From: CAVONB01 sp963697205
GTDB taxonomy: Bacteria; Pseudomonadota; Alphaproteobacteria; Rhizobiales; Hyphomicrobiaceae
Length of the DNA stretch: 64,000 bases
Assembly (NCBI GenBank): GCA_963697205.1
Contig: CAVONB010000008.1
Location: 310,001 to 374,000, forward strand
Direction: 5' to 3'
Part shown: one piece after another, positions 37,095 to 45,061 of the stretch
Position numbering within the stretch: position 1 is the stretch's first letter
How the letters are laid out: each line of letters opens with the position of its first letter
The notes under the pieces: model-generated
The model's input: the letters and a program-made list of their open reading frames with translations, nothing else
The model's database searches: none
Told to the model about the DNA's origin: nothing
Program-made: the position numbers and the translations under genes

Positions 37095-37185
37095 GCGCAC
37101 GGGAACGGTCAAGGGCATAGATTGCAGGGGGGCGAACGTCGCAACGGCGGGCGGGTGCCCACTTGCTTTCGCCCGCTCCCCTGGC

Positions 37186-38145
37186 TCAGGCCGACGCGAT
37201 GACGTCAGCCGGCTCCGAGTTGGTGGCAGCGCGTGGCCGGTCGAGCTCCCGCAGGATCTCACCCAGTTCGCGTTCCACCGCCGAGCGGCCGCGCTCGATC
37301 AGGTCGTCAGCGCGATGGAAATCGAAAAGCCCGATGCCCCGCAGCTTCGGCGAGATCAAGAGATCGGGGGGATCGCCGGCGAGCCGCGAGCGCGCGATGC
37401 GATCCTGCACGATGTTGAACGCGTCGACCATGACGGTCGAGATGCCCGGTGCGCCGTCTGACTTGCCGAAAAACTGGCGCTGCAGCAGCTTGTGCACGGC
37501 ACGCCCGTTCTTTGCCGTCACCGGTTCTGGTTCAGCCGGCGGCTCGTGACCACCGTGGGCCTCCAGGTCGGGCACCACCGTGCCCCGTCCGAACAGGTCG
37601 GCGTTGAGATTGACGGCGATCACGTAACGGGCGCCGAGCGCGCGGCATACCGAGACGGGGATCGGGTTGACCAGGGCGCCGTCGAACAGCCAGCGGCCGT
37701 TGACGTTGACCGGCTTGAAGATGCCAGGCAGCGCGTAGGACGCCCGCATGGCATCGACCAGCCGGCCCCGCGACAGCCACACCTCGTGACCCGTGCCGAT
37801 CTCCGTGGCGACCGCGGTGTAGCGTTGCGGCAGGTCGTCGATCAGCTGGTCGCCGAGGTGGTTTTCCAGGCGGGCGCACAGGCGCTGGCCCGTGATGAGG
37901 CCGGAACCGGCCAAGTTGAAATCCAGGTAACCGAACACCTTGCGCCGCGTCAACTCGCGCGCGAATTCGTCCAGCGCGTCCAGCTTGCCAGCGGCGTGGC
38001 AGCCCCCGACCACCGCTCCGATCGAGGTGCCGGCGATGATGTCGGGCTCGATGCCGGCGTCGCGCAGGGCAGCGATGACGCCGATATGCGCCCAGCCGCG
38101 TGCCGCGCCCCCTCCCAGTGCCAGGCCGATCTTGCCGTGTGCCAT
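37186..38145 (-). CDS. Patatin-like phospholipase
   Basis: 319 residues. The oxyanion loop GGGAARGWAHIG, nucleophile Ser41 in GTSIG and Asp155 in FDGALVNP make the complete Ser-Asp dyad of the patatin/RssA group. The protein has no signal peptide and is expected in the cytoplasm, hydrolysing lipid acyl groups. RssA/YchK-type proteins share this size. The ATG at 38145 has GGAGAA upstream. The C-terminal tail is Arg/Glu rich. Confidence 0.87.
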   Translation of the reverse strand: MAHGKIGLALGGGAARGWAHIGVIAALRDAGIEPDIIAGTSIGAVVGGCHAAGKLDALDEFARELTRRKVFGYLDFNLAGSGLITGQRLCARLENHLGDQLIDDLPQRYTAVATEIGTGHEVWLSRGRLVDAMRASYALPGIFKPVNVNGRWLFDGALVNPIPVSVCRALGARYVIAVNLNADLFGRGTVVPDLEAHGGHEPPAEPEPVTAKNGRAVHKLLQRQFFGKSDGAPGISTVMVDAFNIVQDRIARSRLAGDPPDLLISPKLRGIGLFDFHRADDLIERGRSAVERELGEILRELDRPRAATNSEPADVIASA

Positions 38146-38467
38146 GGTTCTCCGCTCCACCCGTCCGACACCCCTCGAACGATTCGTCTCCCTGCCATCG
38201 ATGCACAGTCCGGAGCCGATCCACGCCCGGCGCCGGAATTGGGGTTAACCAGCCTATCCGTCGAGGGCTTAAGGTTTGCTGAGCAAGGAACGTGCCCAAC
38301 CGGCGCTGCGCACGATTGCTGCACCGCAAGAAGTGCGAGCGCACAAAATCTGGGGGCGCTGGAAAGGGTTTGATCGCTCTACGCAGGACCGAGCCACTGG
38401 CCTGCAGCGGGCAACACAACGCCACGCCAGCCCATCGAGAGGGCGTCGACAGGCCCCATGCGTGCGT
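38146..38467. other. Intergenic region, nothing firm
   Basis: 322 bases between hisI and the patatin gene, both leftward. The part near 38245-38275 is a little AT-richer and probably contains the patatin promoter. No RNA gene or repeat was recognised. Confidence 0.35.
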
Positions 38468-38899
38468 TCAGGCGTCGTCCCGGGTCAGCCGCAGATCGGC
38501 CGTGGCAGCCCCGCCCAGCGGAACCGCGCGATAGAAGCACGAGCGCGCGCCGGTATGGCACGTGACGCCGGCGCCCTGGACACGCACGCGCAGCCAGACC
38601 ACGTCCTGATCGCAATCGGTGCGCATCTCCAGGACGTCGAGCGTGTTGCCGCTTTCCTCGCCCTTGCGCCATTGCCGCCGGCGCGACCGGCTCCAGAAAT
38701 GGGCCTGTCGTGTCTCGATGGTGCGGGCCAACGCCTCTGCGTCCATGAAGGCGAACATCAGCACGTCGCCCGTAGCCGCATCCGTCACGATCGCGGGGAT
38801 GAGACCATCGCCGTCAAAGCGCGGCGTGAACGCCGCGCCCTGTTCGAGCGCATCTGAATTTCCAGGTGGTGCGAAGCGAGGCTTTGATGCGGGACACAT
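38468..38899 (-). CDS. hisI: Phosphoribosyl-AMP cyclohydrolase
   Basis: About 143 residues, the stand-alone HisI form (no HisE domain). It opens the adenine ring of phosphoribosyl-AMP, the third step of histidine synthesis. The metal-binding Asp/Cys motifs are present: RTDCDQDVVW and TCHTGARSCFYR; the FWSRSRRRQWRKGEESGN segment is the substrate loop. The ATG at 38899 is preferred to one two codons upstream because AGGAG ends 6 bases before it. It lies 60 bases downstream of folE on the same strand. Confidence 0.93.
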   Translation of the reverse strand: MCPASKPRFAPPGNSDALEQGAAFTPRFDGDGLIPAIVTDAATGDVLMFAFMDAEALARTIETRQAHFWSRSRRRQWRKGEESGNTLDVLEMRTDCDQDVVWLRVRVQGAGVTCHTGARSCFYRAVPLGGAATADLRLTRDDA

Positions 38900-38959
38900 G
38901 GTCATCTCCTGGCGTCGAACGCCCGTGCGCGGGACGCCCTTTCGCCGGGCTGGTCGCTC

Positions 38960-39586
38960 TCAGCCCGCCTCGCCGCACAGCGTCAGGAACCGTGCGCGCA
39001 ACGCCTCGTCATTGGCAAGCCGGCCATGGAAGCGCGTCGTCACGGTCTCCACGCCCGACTGGCGCACACCGCGCAGCGACATGCACTGGTGCTCGGCCTT
39101 GATCAGCACACCCACCGCGGCCGGCTTGATGACGGCGTGGAAGGTGGCTGCGATCTCCGCCGTCAGCCGCTCTTGCGTCTGCAGCCGCCGGGCATAGACG
39201 TCGACCAGCCGGGCGATGCGCGAAAATCCGACGATCCGCCCGTTCGGCACATAGCCGACGTGCGCCACGCCGAGGAACGGCGTCATGTGATGCTCGCAGT
39301 GGCTCTGGACCCGGATGTGCTTCAGGACGATCAGGTCGTCGTACCCGGCGGCATCCTCGAACGTGCGGCCGAGCACCCGCGCCGCATCGGCCTGGTAGCC
39401 GGAAAAGTATTCGTCGAAGGCGTCGACCACCCGGCTGGGCGTGTCGATCAACCCCTCGCGCTGGACGTCGTCGCCGGTCCACGCCAGAAGTGTCCGCACG
39501 GCCTCCTCGGCCTCTTCCCGCGTCGGCCGTCGAACGGCCTCGCTCTTGGAAAGAAGAGGCTTTCCGGCCTTGATGCGCGTATCCAC
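38960..39586 (-). CDS. folE: GTP cyclohydrolase I
   Basis: 208 residues. FolE converts GTP to dihydroneopterin triphosphate at the start of folate synthesis. The zinc and catalytic segments are VQSHCEHHMTPF and AEHQCMSLRGV, with SRIARLVDVYARRLQTQERLT between them. The GTG at 39586 is chosen because GGAGG lies 6 bases before it and because the family begins about there; the upstream continuation is Arg-rich. The gene is divergent from the NifU-like gene and likely shares a transcript with hisI. Confidence 0.93.
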   Translation of the reverse strand: MDTRIKAGKPLLSKSEAVRRPTREEAEEAVRTLLAWTGDDVQREGLIDTPSRVVDAFDEYFSGYQADAARVLGRTFEDAAGYDDLIVLKHIRVQSHCEHHMTPFLGVAHVGYVPNGRIVGFSRIARLVDVYARRLQTQERLTAEIAATFHAVIKPAAVGVLIKAEHQCMSLRGVRQSGVETVTTRFHGRLANDEALRARFLTLCGEAG

Positions 39587-39837
39587 TGTCGACCTCCCCG
39601 CTCTACGCTCGCGCCCGCTCCGCCGATCGAACGCCAAGGCCCGCTCGCCGAGGTTGGCAGCTGTCCGGGCCAGGCGATAGGCTCGCGTTTGCCCCCGAAA
39701 CCAACTGGTCCGGCCAGCACCACGGTGCCGCCCGGGAACGGATTTCAGTGTTCGGGGGTATGGGAGCCGATCACCTTCGACTATATACACCGTCACCAGT
39801 GCATCATGAAGCCTCTACGGCCAGCAGGCGGAATTGG

Positions 39838-40320
39838 ATGACCGACCTAGATCAGATCTACAACACACGCATCCTCGAGCTCGCCGCGAACATCCCGCGT
39901 ACCACGCGGCTGGCTGCGCCCGATGCCACCGCCACGGCGCACTCCAAGCTGTGCGGCTCGACGGTCACCGTCGACATCAAGATGGCCGACGGCAAGGTTT
40001 CTGACTTCGGCCAGACCGTGAAGGCCTGCCTGCTCGGCCAGTCCGCCGCCGCGGTCGTGGCGCGCGAGATCGTCGGCTCCACACCGCAGGAGTTGCATGA
40101 GGTCGCCCGCGTCATGCGGGCCATGTTGAAGGAAAACGGACCGCAGCCGGCGGGGCGCTGGGCCGACCTCGGCGTGCTCCAGCCCGTGCGCGACTACAAG
40201 GCCCGCCACGCCTCGACGCTGTTGATCTTCGATGCCGTGGAGCGTGCGCTCGATGAGATCGCGGGCGGCGAAGGCAAGGTGTCCGACAAGGCCGGCGCCA
40301 CCGCACCGGCCGGCCGCTGA
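39838..40320 (+). CDS. NifU/IscU-like Fe-S scaffold family protein
   Basis: 160 residues matching the N-terminal NifU/IscU fold (PF01592): SKLCGSTVTVDIKM and VKACLLGQSAAAVVA give Cys39 and Cys64 at the first two cluster ligands. The third Cys of IscU falls at KARHAS, where this protein has Ala, so cluster assembly by the classic three-Cys site is doubtful. The gene lies in the conserved alphaproteobacterial order folE / scaffold-like / yidD. It may be a partner in tRNA or cofactor modification, but this is not known. Confidence 0.85.
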   Translation: MTDLDQIYNTRILELAANIPRTTRLAAPDATATAHSKLCGSTVTVDIKMADGKVSDFGQTVKACLLGQSAAAVVAREIVGSTPQELHEVARVMRAMLKENGPQPAGRWADLGVLQPVRDYKARHASTLLIFDAVERALDEIAGGEGKVSDKAGATAPAGR

Positions 40321-40389
40321 CCATGGATGGGCCGGCCAAGATCGCCACATCGCACGCGCCCCAGGGTGCCTTGTCGCGCCTTGGCGGCG

Positions 40390-40665
40390 ATGGCGTTGAA
40401 GGTGCCGGTCCACATTTACCGCCTGACCTTGAAGCCGCTCGTCGGGCACAATTGCCGCCACTTGCCGACCTGCTCGGAATATGCGCTGGAAGCGATCGAT
40501 CGCAACGGCCCATGGCGCGGCGCATGGCTGGCGGGCTCGCGCCTGTGCCGCTGCCATCCCTGGGGCTCCTCGGGTTACGATCCCGTCCCCGACATCCGCA
40601 GCGATCGTCACCCCATCGCGCCCTGGCGATATGGCCGCTGGTCGCGCCACACCGCGCGGCTGTAG
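40390..40665 (+). CDS. yidD: YidD membrane protein insertion efficiency factor
   Basis: 91 residues with the family's Cys-rich core: HNCRHLPTCSEYALEAI and RLCRCHPWGSSGYDPVP. YidD is a small amphipathic inner-membrane protein that helps YidC insert proteins. A longer start is possible because the upstream frame is open, but the ATG at 40390 gives the normal length. It follows the NifU-like gene by 69 bases. Confidence 0.9.
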   Translation: MALKVPVHIYRLTLKPLVGHNCRHLPTCSEYALEAIDRNGPWRGAWLAGSRLCRCHPWGSSGYDPVPDIRSDRHPIAPWRYGRWSRHTARL

Positions 40666-40763
40666 AATTGCGCACGGGCGCGCTCGTGAGGCGGACCAGC
40701 CGGCTTGATCGGTTGGCCCGCACGCGCCCCGCTCTCCGGTTTCTCCAGCATCAAGGCCTCGCC

Positions 40764-41351
40764 ATGGTCTCGACCCATCAGCCCGACCTCCATGCCGTCG
40801 ACTGGTCGCAAATTCCAGCGCCCATCGACGATGGCGCAGCCGGCCATCTCGCAGGCCTCGCGCTCCCCGACATCGCCTTGCCCGCGACCAACGGCGCAGC
40901 GGTGTCGCTGGCGCGTCACCCCGGCCGCGTCGTCGTCTTCGCCTATCCGCGAACCGGCCGCCCGGGCGAGATCAGCCCCGTGCCCGAATGGGATGCGATC
41001 CCTGGAGCGCGCGGGTGCACGCCGCAGTCGTGTGCCTTCCGCGATCTTGAAGCCGAGCTCTGCGCTGCCGGCGCCGACGCCATCTATGGCCTGTCCACCC
41101 AGGACACGGCCTATCAGCGCGAGGCAGCCGAACGTCTGCATCTGCCGTTTCCGCTCCTCAGCGATGCCGATCTCGCGCTGACCCGGTCAGCCGGTCTGCC
41201 AACGATGCAGGTCGCCGGCATGACGCTGCTCAAGCGACTGGCGATGGTTATCGACGGCGGCCGCGTTGCTACCGTCTTCTACCCGGTGTTTCCTCCGGAC
41301 CGGAACGCAGGCGACGTCCTGGCCTGGCTTCGCGAGAACCCCCGCACATGA
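40764..41351 (+). CDS. Peroxiredoxin (PrxQ/BCP-like), first of tandem pair
   Basis: 195 residues with a thioredoxin fold. The peroxidatic and resolving cysteines of the PrxQ type are in place: Cys85 and Cys90 in GCTPQSCAFRD. The preceding FAYPRTGRPG strand-loop contains the usual proline turn, although it is longer than in E. coli BCP and carries about 15 extra residues before the Cys loop. It should reduce hydroperoxides with thioredoxin. The stop overlaps the start of its paralogue (ATGA), so they form one operon. Confidence 0.85.
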   Translation: MVSTHQPDLHAVDWSQIPAPIDDGAAGHLAGLALPDIALPATNGAAVSLARHPGRVVVFAYPRTGRPGEISPVPEWDAIPGARGCTPQSCAFRDLEAELCAAGADAIYGLSTQDTAYQREAAERLHLPFPLLSDADLALTRSAGLPTMQVAGMTLLKRLAMVIDGGRVATVFYPVFPPDRNAGDVLAWLRENPRT

Positions 41352-41938
41352 CCGTCCGCTGGCCCTACGCGGCACCGCGTGACGACGGCGGTGCGCGGCA
41401 CCTGACCAAAGGCCGCGCAATCCCCGACCTCGCCTTGCCTGCGACCGACGGCACCGAGGTCCAACTGGCGCGCCTTGAAGGCACGACGCTGGTCTTCGTC
41501 TATCCCTGGACGGGCCGCCCGGGCAGCGCGGATCCAAGCGGATGGGATGACATCCCCGGCGCTCACGGCTCAACCCCTGAAGCGCTGGGCTTTCGCAATC
41601 TGCATTCAGGCTTCCGTGCCAGCGGCGTCGGCGTTTACGGCCTGTCCAGCCAGACGACCGCATGGCAACAGGAGTTCGCCGCGCGCCAAGCGTTGCCGTA
41701 TCCGCTGCTGAGCGATGCGGCGGGCGATATGGCGCGCGCTCTGCGTCTGCCGACCTTCGAAGCCGGCGGGGCGACGTATCTGTCGCGCCTGACGCTCGTG
41801 ATCGAGGATGGCCTTATCTCGCGCTGCGTCTATCCGGTTTTTCCGCCCGATGCACACGCTCGTGAGATGCTGGCCATGCTGGAGGCGGCCCGCGGCTATC
41901 ACCGGGAATCGCGCTTGCAGCCGTCCGCCAAATCCTGA
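41348..41938 (+). CDS. Peroxiredoxin-like paralogue lacking catalytic cysteines
   Basis: 196 residues, clearly homologous to the previous gene along its length: FVYPWTGRPG against FAYPRTGRPG, the PGAHGSTPEAL loop against PGARGCTPQSC, YGLSSQT against YGLSTQD and YPVFPP in both. Both active-site cysteines are replaced (Ser75 and Leu80), so it cannot act as a normal peroxiredoxin. The frame is intact and the remaining fold residues are kept, so it is probably functional as a partner, regulator or binding protein rather than decaying. Overlap by 4 bases implies coupled translation. Confidence 0.83.
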   Translation: MTVRWPYAAPRDDGGARHLTKGRAIPDLALPATDGTEVQLARLEGTTLVFVYPWTGRPGSADPSGWDDIPGAHGSTPEALGFRNLHSGFRASGVGVYGLSSQTTAWQQEFAARQALPYPLLSDAAGDMARALRLPTFEAGGATYLSRLTLVIEDGLISRCVYPVFPPDAHAREMLAMLEAARGYHRESRLQPSAKS

Positions 41939-41951
41939 CGCGTCCGATGAC

Positions 41952-42656
41952 CTATTCGGCGGCAGGCGCGCCATCGACCGCAGCGCGCACGTCCGTGAAC
42001 ACCGCGCGGAACATCTCCGGCGTCAGGCGACGCGTGTTGGTGTTGTAGCGCGAGCAGTGGAAGCTGTCGTAAAGGCGGAATGTGTCCGACACCGCGTGAG
42101 CGGCACCGTGCGCGAAGGGGAAGGCAGCCTTGCGCGCGCCCAGTGCGGAAAGCACGCTGTCGTGAGCGATCCGGCCGAGCGCCACGACGGCGCGCAGACG
42201 ACCCATCTCCGCCAGAGTAGCCACCAGGAACGGACGGCAGCTCGCGATCTCCGCAGGCGTCGGCTTGTTCTCGGGCGGCACGCAGCGCACGGCATTGGTG
42301 ATGCGGCAGTCGACGAGCGCCAGCCCATCGTCCGGGCGAGCTTCGTAGCGACCTCGCGCAAAGCCGAAGGCAATCAGCGTTTCGTAGAGCAGATCGCCCG
42401 CGTAGTCGCCGGTGAACGGTCGCCCGGTGCGGTTGGCGCCCCTGAGGCCCGGCGCCAGTCCGACGATCAAAAGCCGCGCATCGCGCAGACCGAACGAGCT
42501 GACAGGCGCGTTATGCCAAGCCGGCTCACGGCCACGCGCCTCGGTCCTGTAGCTGACCAGACGGGGACACAGCGGACAATCGCGAACAGGTTCGCTTCCC
42601 GGAAGACAATTGGCGGGTCCGGCCTTCGCCCCCGGTTCCATGCGCCGCGGGGCCAC
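41952..42656 (-). CDS. Uracil-DNA glycosylase, family 5 (UdgB-type)
   Basis: About 234 residues. The motifs GLAPGLRGANRTGRPFTGD and HCSRYNTNTRRLT are those of family 5 uracil-DNA glycosylases, which remove uracil and related lesions from DNA; the RDCPLCPRL segment and further cysteines would bind the Fe-S cluster. It lies 6 bases downstream of the NYN-domain gene on the same strand, an order typical of Hyphomicrobiales. The start could be either of two ATG codons five codons apart. Confidence 0.9.
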   Translation of the reverse strand: MAPRRMEPGAKAGPANCLPGSEPVRDCPLCPRLVSYRTEARGREPAWHNAPVSSFGLRDARLLIVGLAPGLRGANRTGRPFTGDYAGDLLYETLIAFGFARGRYEARPDDGLALVDCRITNAVRCVPPENKPTPAEIASCRPFLVATLAEMGRLRAVVALGRIAHDSVLSALGARKAAFPFAHGAAHAVSDTFRLYDSFHCSRYNTNTRRLTPEMFRAVFTDVRAAVDGAPAAE

Positions 42657-42662
42657 GGGTGC

Positions 42663-43314
42663 CTACAGGTCCTCGTCGGCCAGGTCGGGATCGTGCTGCG
42701 GGCTGACCGGTTCCGTGCCCCGACCCGCGTAGCGTTCGCGACCGGCGAAGGTGCGCGGCTCGCGCGCCGCACGTGCGGACGGATCGCGACAGATCATCTG
42801 CTCGAGATCGGCGAGGTCGACGAATTGATCGGACTGCCGCCGCAACTCGTCGGCGACCATCGGCGGCTGGGTTTGCAACGTGGAGACGACGCTGACCCGC
42901 TTGCCCTTCATCTGCAGAGCGGCCACCAGGCTGCGGAAGTCGCCGTCGCCGGAGAACAGCACGATGTGGTCGAGCGAGTTCGGCCAGACGCATAGCGTCG
43001 ACGGTCAACTCGATATCCATATTGCCTTTGATCTTGCGCCGGCCTGAGCTGTCGGTGAACTCCTTGGTCGGCTTGGTCACCATCGAGTAGCCGTTATAGT
43101 CGAGCCAGTCGATCAAGGGCCGGATCGACGAGTATTCCTGGTCCTCCGCCAGCGCCGTGTAGTAGAGGGCACGGACGAGATAACCCTTGCTCCGGAAATA
43201 GGCGAGGACACGCTTGTAATCGATATCGAAGCCAAGGGCTTTGGCTGTCGCGTAAAGGTTCGCTCCGTCGATAAAAAGAGCAATGCGCTCGTTCTCTTGG
43301 AAAGGCGAGTTCAC
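42663..43314 (-). CDS. NYN domain ribonuclease-like protein (LabA/DUF88), frame-disrupted
   Basis: About 215 codons. The PIN-like NYN fold is visible: FIDGANLYATAKALG near the start, NMDIELTVDAM in the middle and FSGDGDFRSLVAALQ followed by KGKRVSVVS, supplying the acidic metal-binding set. Such proteins are predicted RNases. One frame break near 42985 is cured by removing a single base, and the residues on both sides are typical, so the gene is probably intact. The GTG at 43314 has AGGAGG upstream. It is followed by the glycosylase gene. Confidence 0.85.
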
Positions 43315-43572
43315 AGAAATTAACCTCCTGGCTTCCGCGATGGCGCACGACTGCGCCGCGTACGGATGCCGATGCTGCAACCTAAGACACGTGCGCGCCG
43401 CACGTCCCGACACGCGTAACGGCACAACTCACAAAGATGCCTGACTATCCATGCGCGATCTGGCGCTAAACTGGGCAATCGTCTTGGAAAAATCAAGGCG
43501 GGCACGGCGCATAACAGTCTTGCTCGACAGCTTTTCACCATACGGCACGGTCGGAAAATCTTAGCTGTGACG

Positions 43573-44211
43573 ATGCTCGTTTTAGCGTTCGGGGCGAACA
43601 GAATCGGGGCTTGGGGGCCGCCGGAAGCCACCATCCTGCGTGCCCTCCGGTTGCTGAGAGCCGCCGGTGTTGCGACCCGTTGTCTCTCCCCATTCTACAG
43701 CACGGCTTCGGTCGGCCCGATCAACCAGCCGCGCTACCTGAACGCTATTGGTGTCGCCGAGACGCGCCTTCCAGCGATGCGCGTGCTGGCGATCGCCAAG
43801 CGCCTGGAGCTAGCCGCGGGGCGTCGTCCTGGCCCGGTCGGCGGCCCACGACCGCTCGACATCGACATCATCGACTTTGGCGGCTGCCGGCTCGGCTGGC
43901 CACCCTCTGCAGCGCGCCGCAAGGGTGGACTGGTGCTCCCTCACCCCCAGGTACACCTCAGGCGATTCGTGGTCGTGCCCCTGGCCGACGTCGCACCCTA
44001 TTGGCGCCACCCCGTCACAGGGCGGGCGTTGTGGGTCCTTCTGCGTGCGACGGTTGGTCAGGACGTTGAGCCGCAACTCCCCGCACCGCGCGCGGCAGCG
44101 CCGACCACGCCGGCCTCTTCGGTCAATGGCAAGCCCGGCGCAAGCCATCGGCGGCCGTGCACCGTGCCCCGCCTCGGCGCCAGCCGGCGGCCGGGCCCGC
44201 GCGTGGTGTGA
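43573..44211 (+). CDS. folK: 2-amino-4-hydroxy-6-hydroxymethyldihydropteridine pyrophosphokinase
   Basis: About 212 residues. HPPK activates the pterin with ATP in folate synthesis. The motifs are the opening LVLAFGANRIG, the SPFYSTASVGPINQPRYLNA segment and GPRPLDIDIIDFG, with the metal-binding Asp pair. A C-terminal extension of about 45 residues, Pro/Arg rich, goes beyond the usual 160 and may be disordered. Position directly before rpoZ is the normal alphaproteobacterial order. The ribosome-binding site is weak. Confidence 0.9.
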   Translation: MLVLAFGANRIGAWGPPEATILRALRLLRAAGVATRCLSPFYSTASVGPINQPRYLNAIGVAETRLPAMRVLAIAKRLELAAGRRPGPVGGPRPLDIDIIDFGGCRLGWPPSAARRKGGLVLPHPQVHLRRFVVVPLADVAPYWRHPVTGRALWVLLRATVGQDVEPQLPAPRAAAPTTPASSVNGKPGASHRRPCTVPRLGASRRPGPRVV

Positions 44212-44392
44212 GGAGGGGAGAGGCGCCGGTGCAGATCGGAAGGGAGCCCTGGCCTTGCCCGGGCCACCGATTTATGAGACAAAGATGGGCGCCCCCGACC
44301 CGGAGCCCCGGATGTTGGGCGGCAGCGCATGGAACTTCGTTACGAAAAGGCGAGGGTTCCAGCGGCAAGCTCCAGCCTGAGGTGATCGGCGA

Positions 44393-44818
44393 ATGGCACG
44401 CGTCACGGTCGAGGATTGCGTCGACAAGGTTTCCAATCGTTTCGAGCTCGTTCTCCTGGCCGCCCATCGGGCCCGGGCGATCGCCAACGGCAGCCCGATG
44501 ACGGTGGAGCCGGACAACGACAAGAACCCGGTCGTTGCCCTGCGCGAAATTGCCGAGGAGATGATCCCGCCCGACGACGTCCGGGAGGGTCTGATCCACT
44601 CCATCCAGAAGAACGTCGAGGTCGACGAGCCCGAAGCGGCTGCCGCGCCTGTCGTGGCGGCGGATCGGCGTCTGCCGATCCTGGGACGCGACGAACAGTC
44701 GAGCGATACCGCCGTTGACGTCCTCACCGAGGAGCAGTTGCTGCGTGGCCTGGAGAGCATGACGCCGACCGAGCCGTCCAACGCCGGCGGCAACGGACCG
44801 CCGACCCGCGGTCGGTGA
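44393..44818 (+). CDS. rpoZ: RNA polymerase omega subunit
   Basis: 141 residues. The conserved opening MARVTVEDCVDKVSNRFELVLLAAHRAR matches the omega subunit that helps assemble RNA polymerase and contributes to ppGpp binding. A Glu/Ala-rich C-terminal tail is usual in alphaproteobacteria. It precedes the stringent-response gene rsh, as in E. coli rpoZ-spoT. Confidence 0.95.
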   Translation: MARVTVEDCVDKVSNRFELVLLAAHRARAIANGSPMTVEPDNDKNPVVALREIAEEMIPPDDVREGLIHSIQKNVEVDEPEAAAAPVVAADRRLPILGRDEQSSDTAVDVLTEEQLLRGLESMTPTEPSNAGGNGPPTRGR

Positions 44819-45061
44819 CGCAGCACGGCGCGCCCGGCCCCACGGTCGCCGGCGCGCTGCGATCTGCCGGACACGTTTCCTGGTCGGCCGTGCGAGGCTC
44901 GGGTACGCCTCCGCGGCTCGTCAGTCCCGCCCGCGAGTGCGCCCCGTGACAGCCAGAGGCCCGCGCACAGCCAGACGCTTCTCGAACGACGCACGCCCCC
45001 GCGCGCCCGTCGCCCGGCTGCCAGCGCCTCTTGCGCCGGCGCGCGCTGGAGGGCCACGCCC

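Noticed and set aside
37141..37185. Possible terminator between the CBS and patatin genes
   Set aside because: The only complement is 7 bp with a 16-base loop and no U-run, too weak to call.
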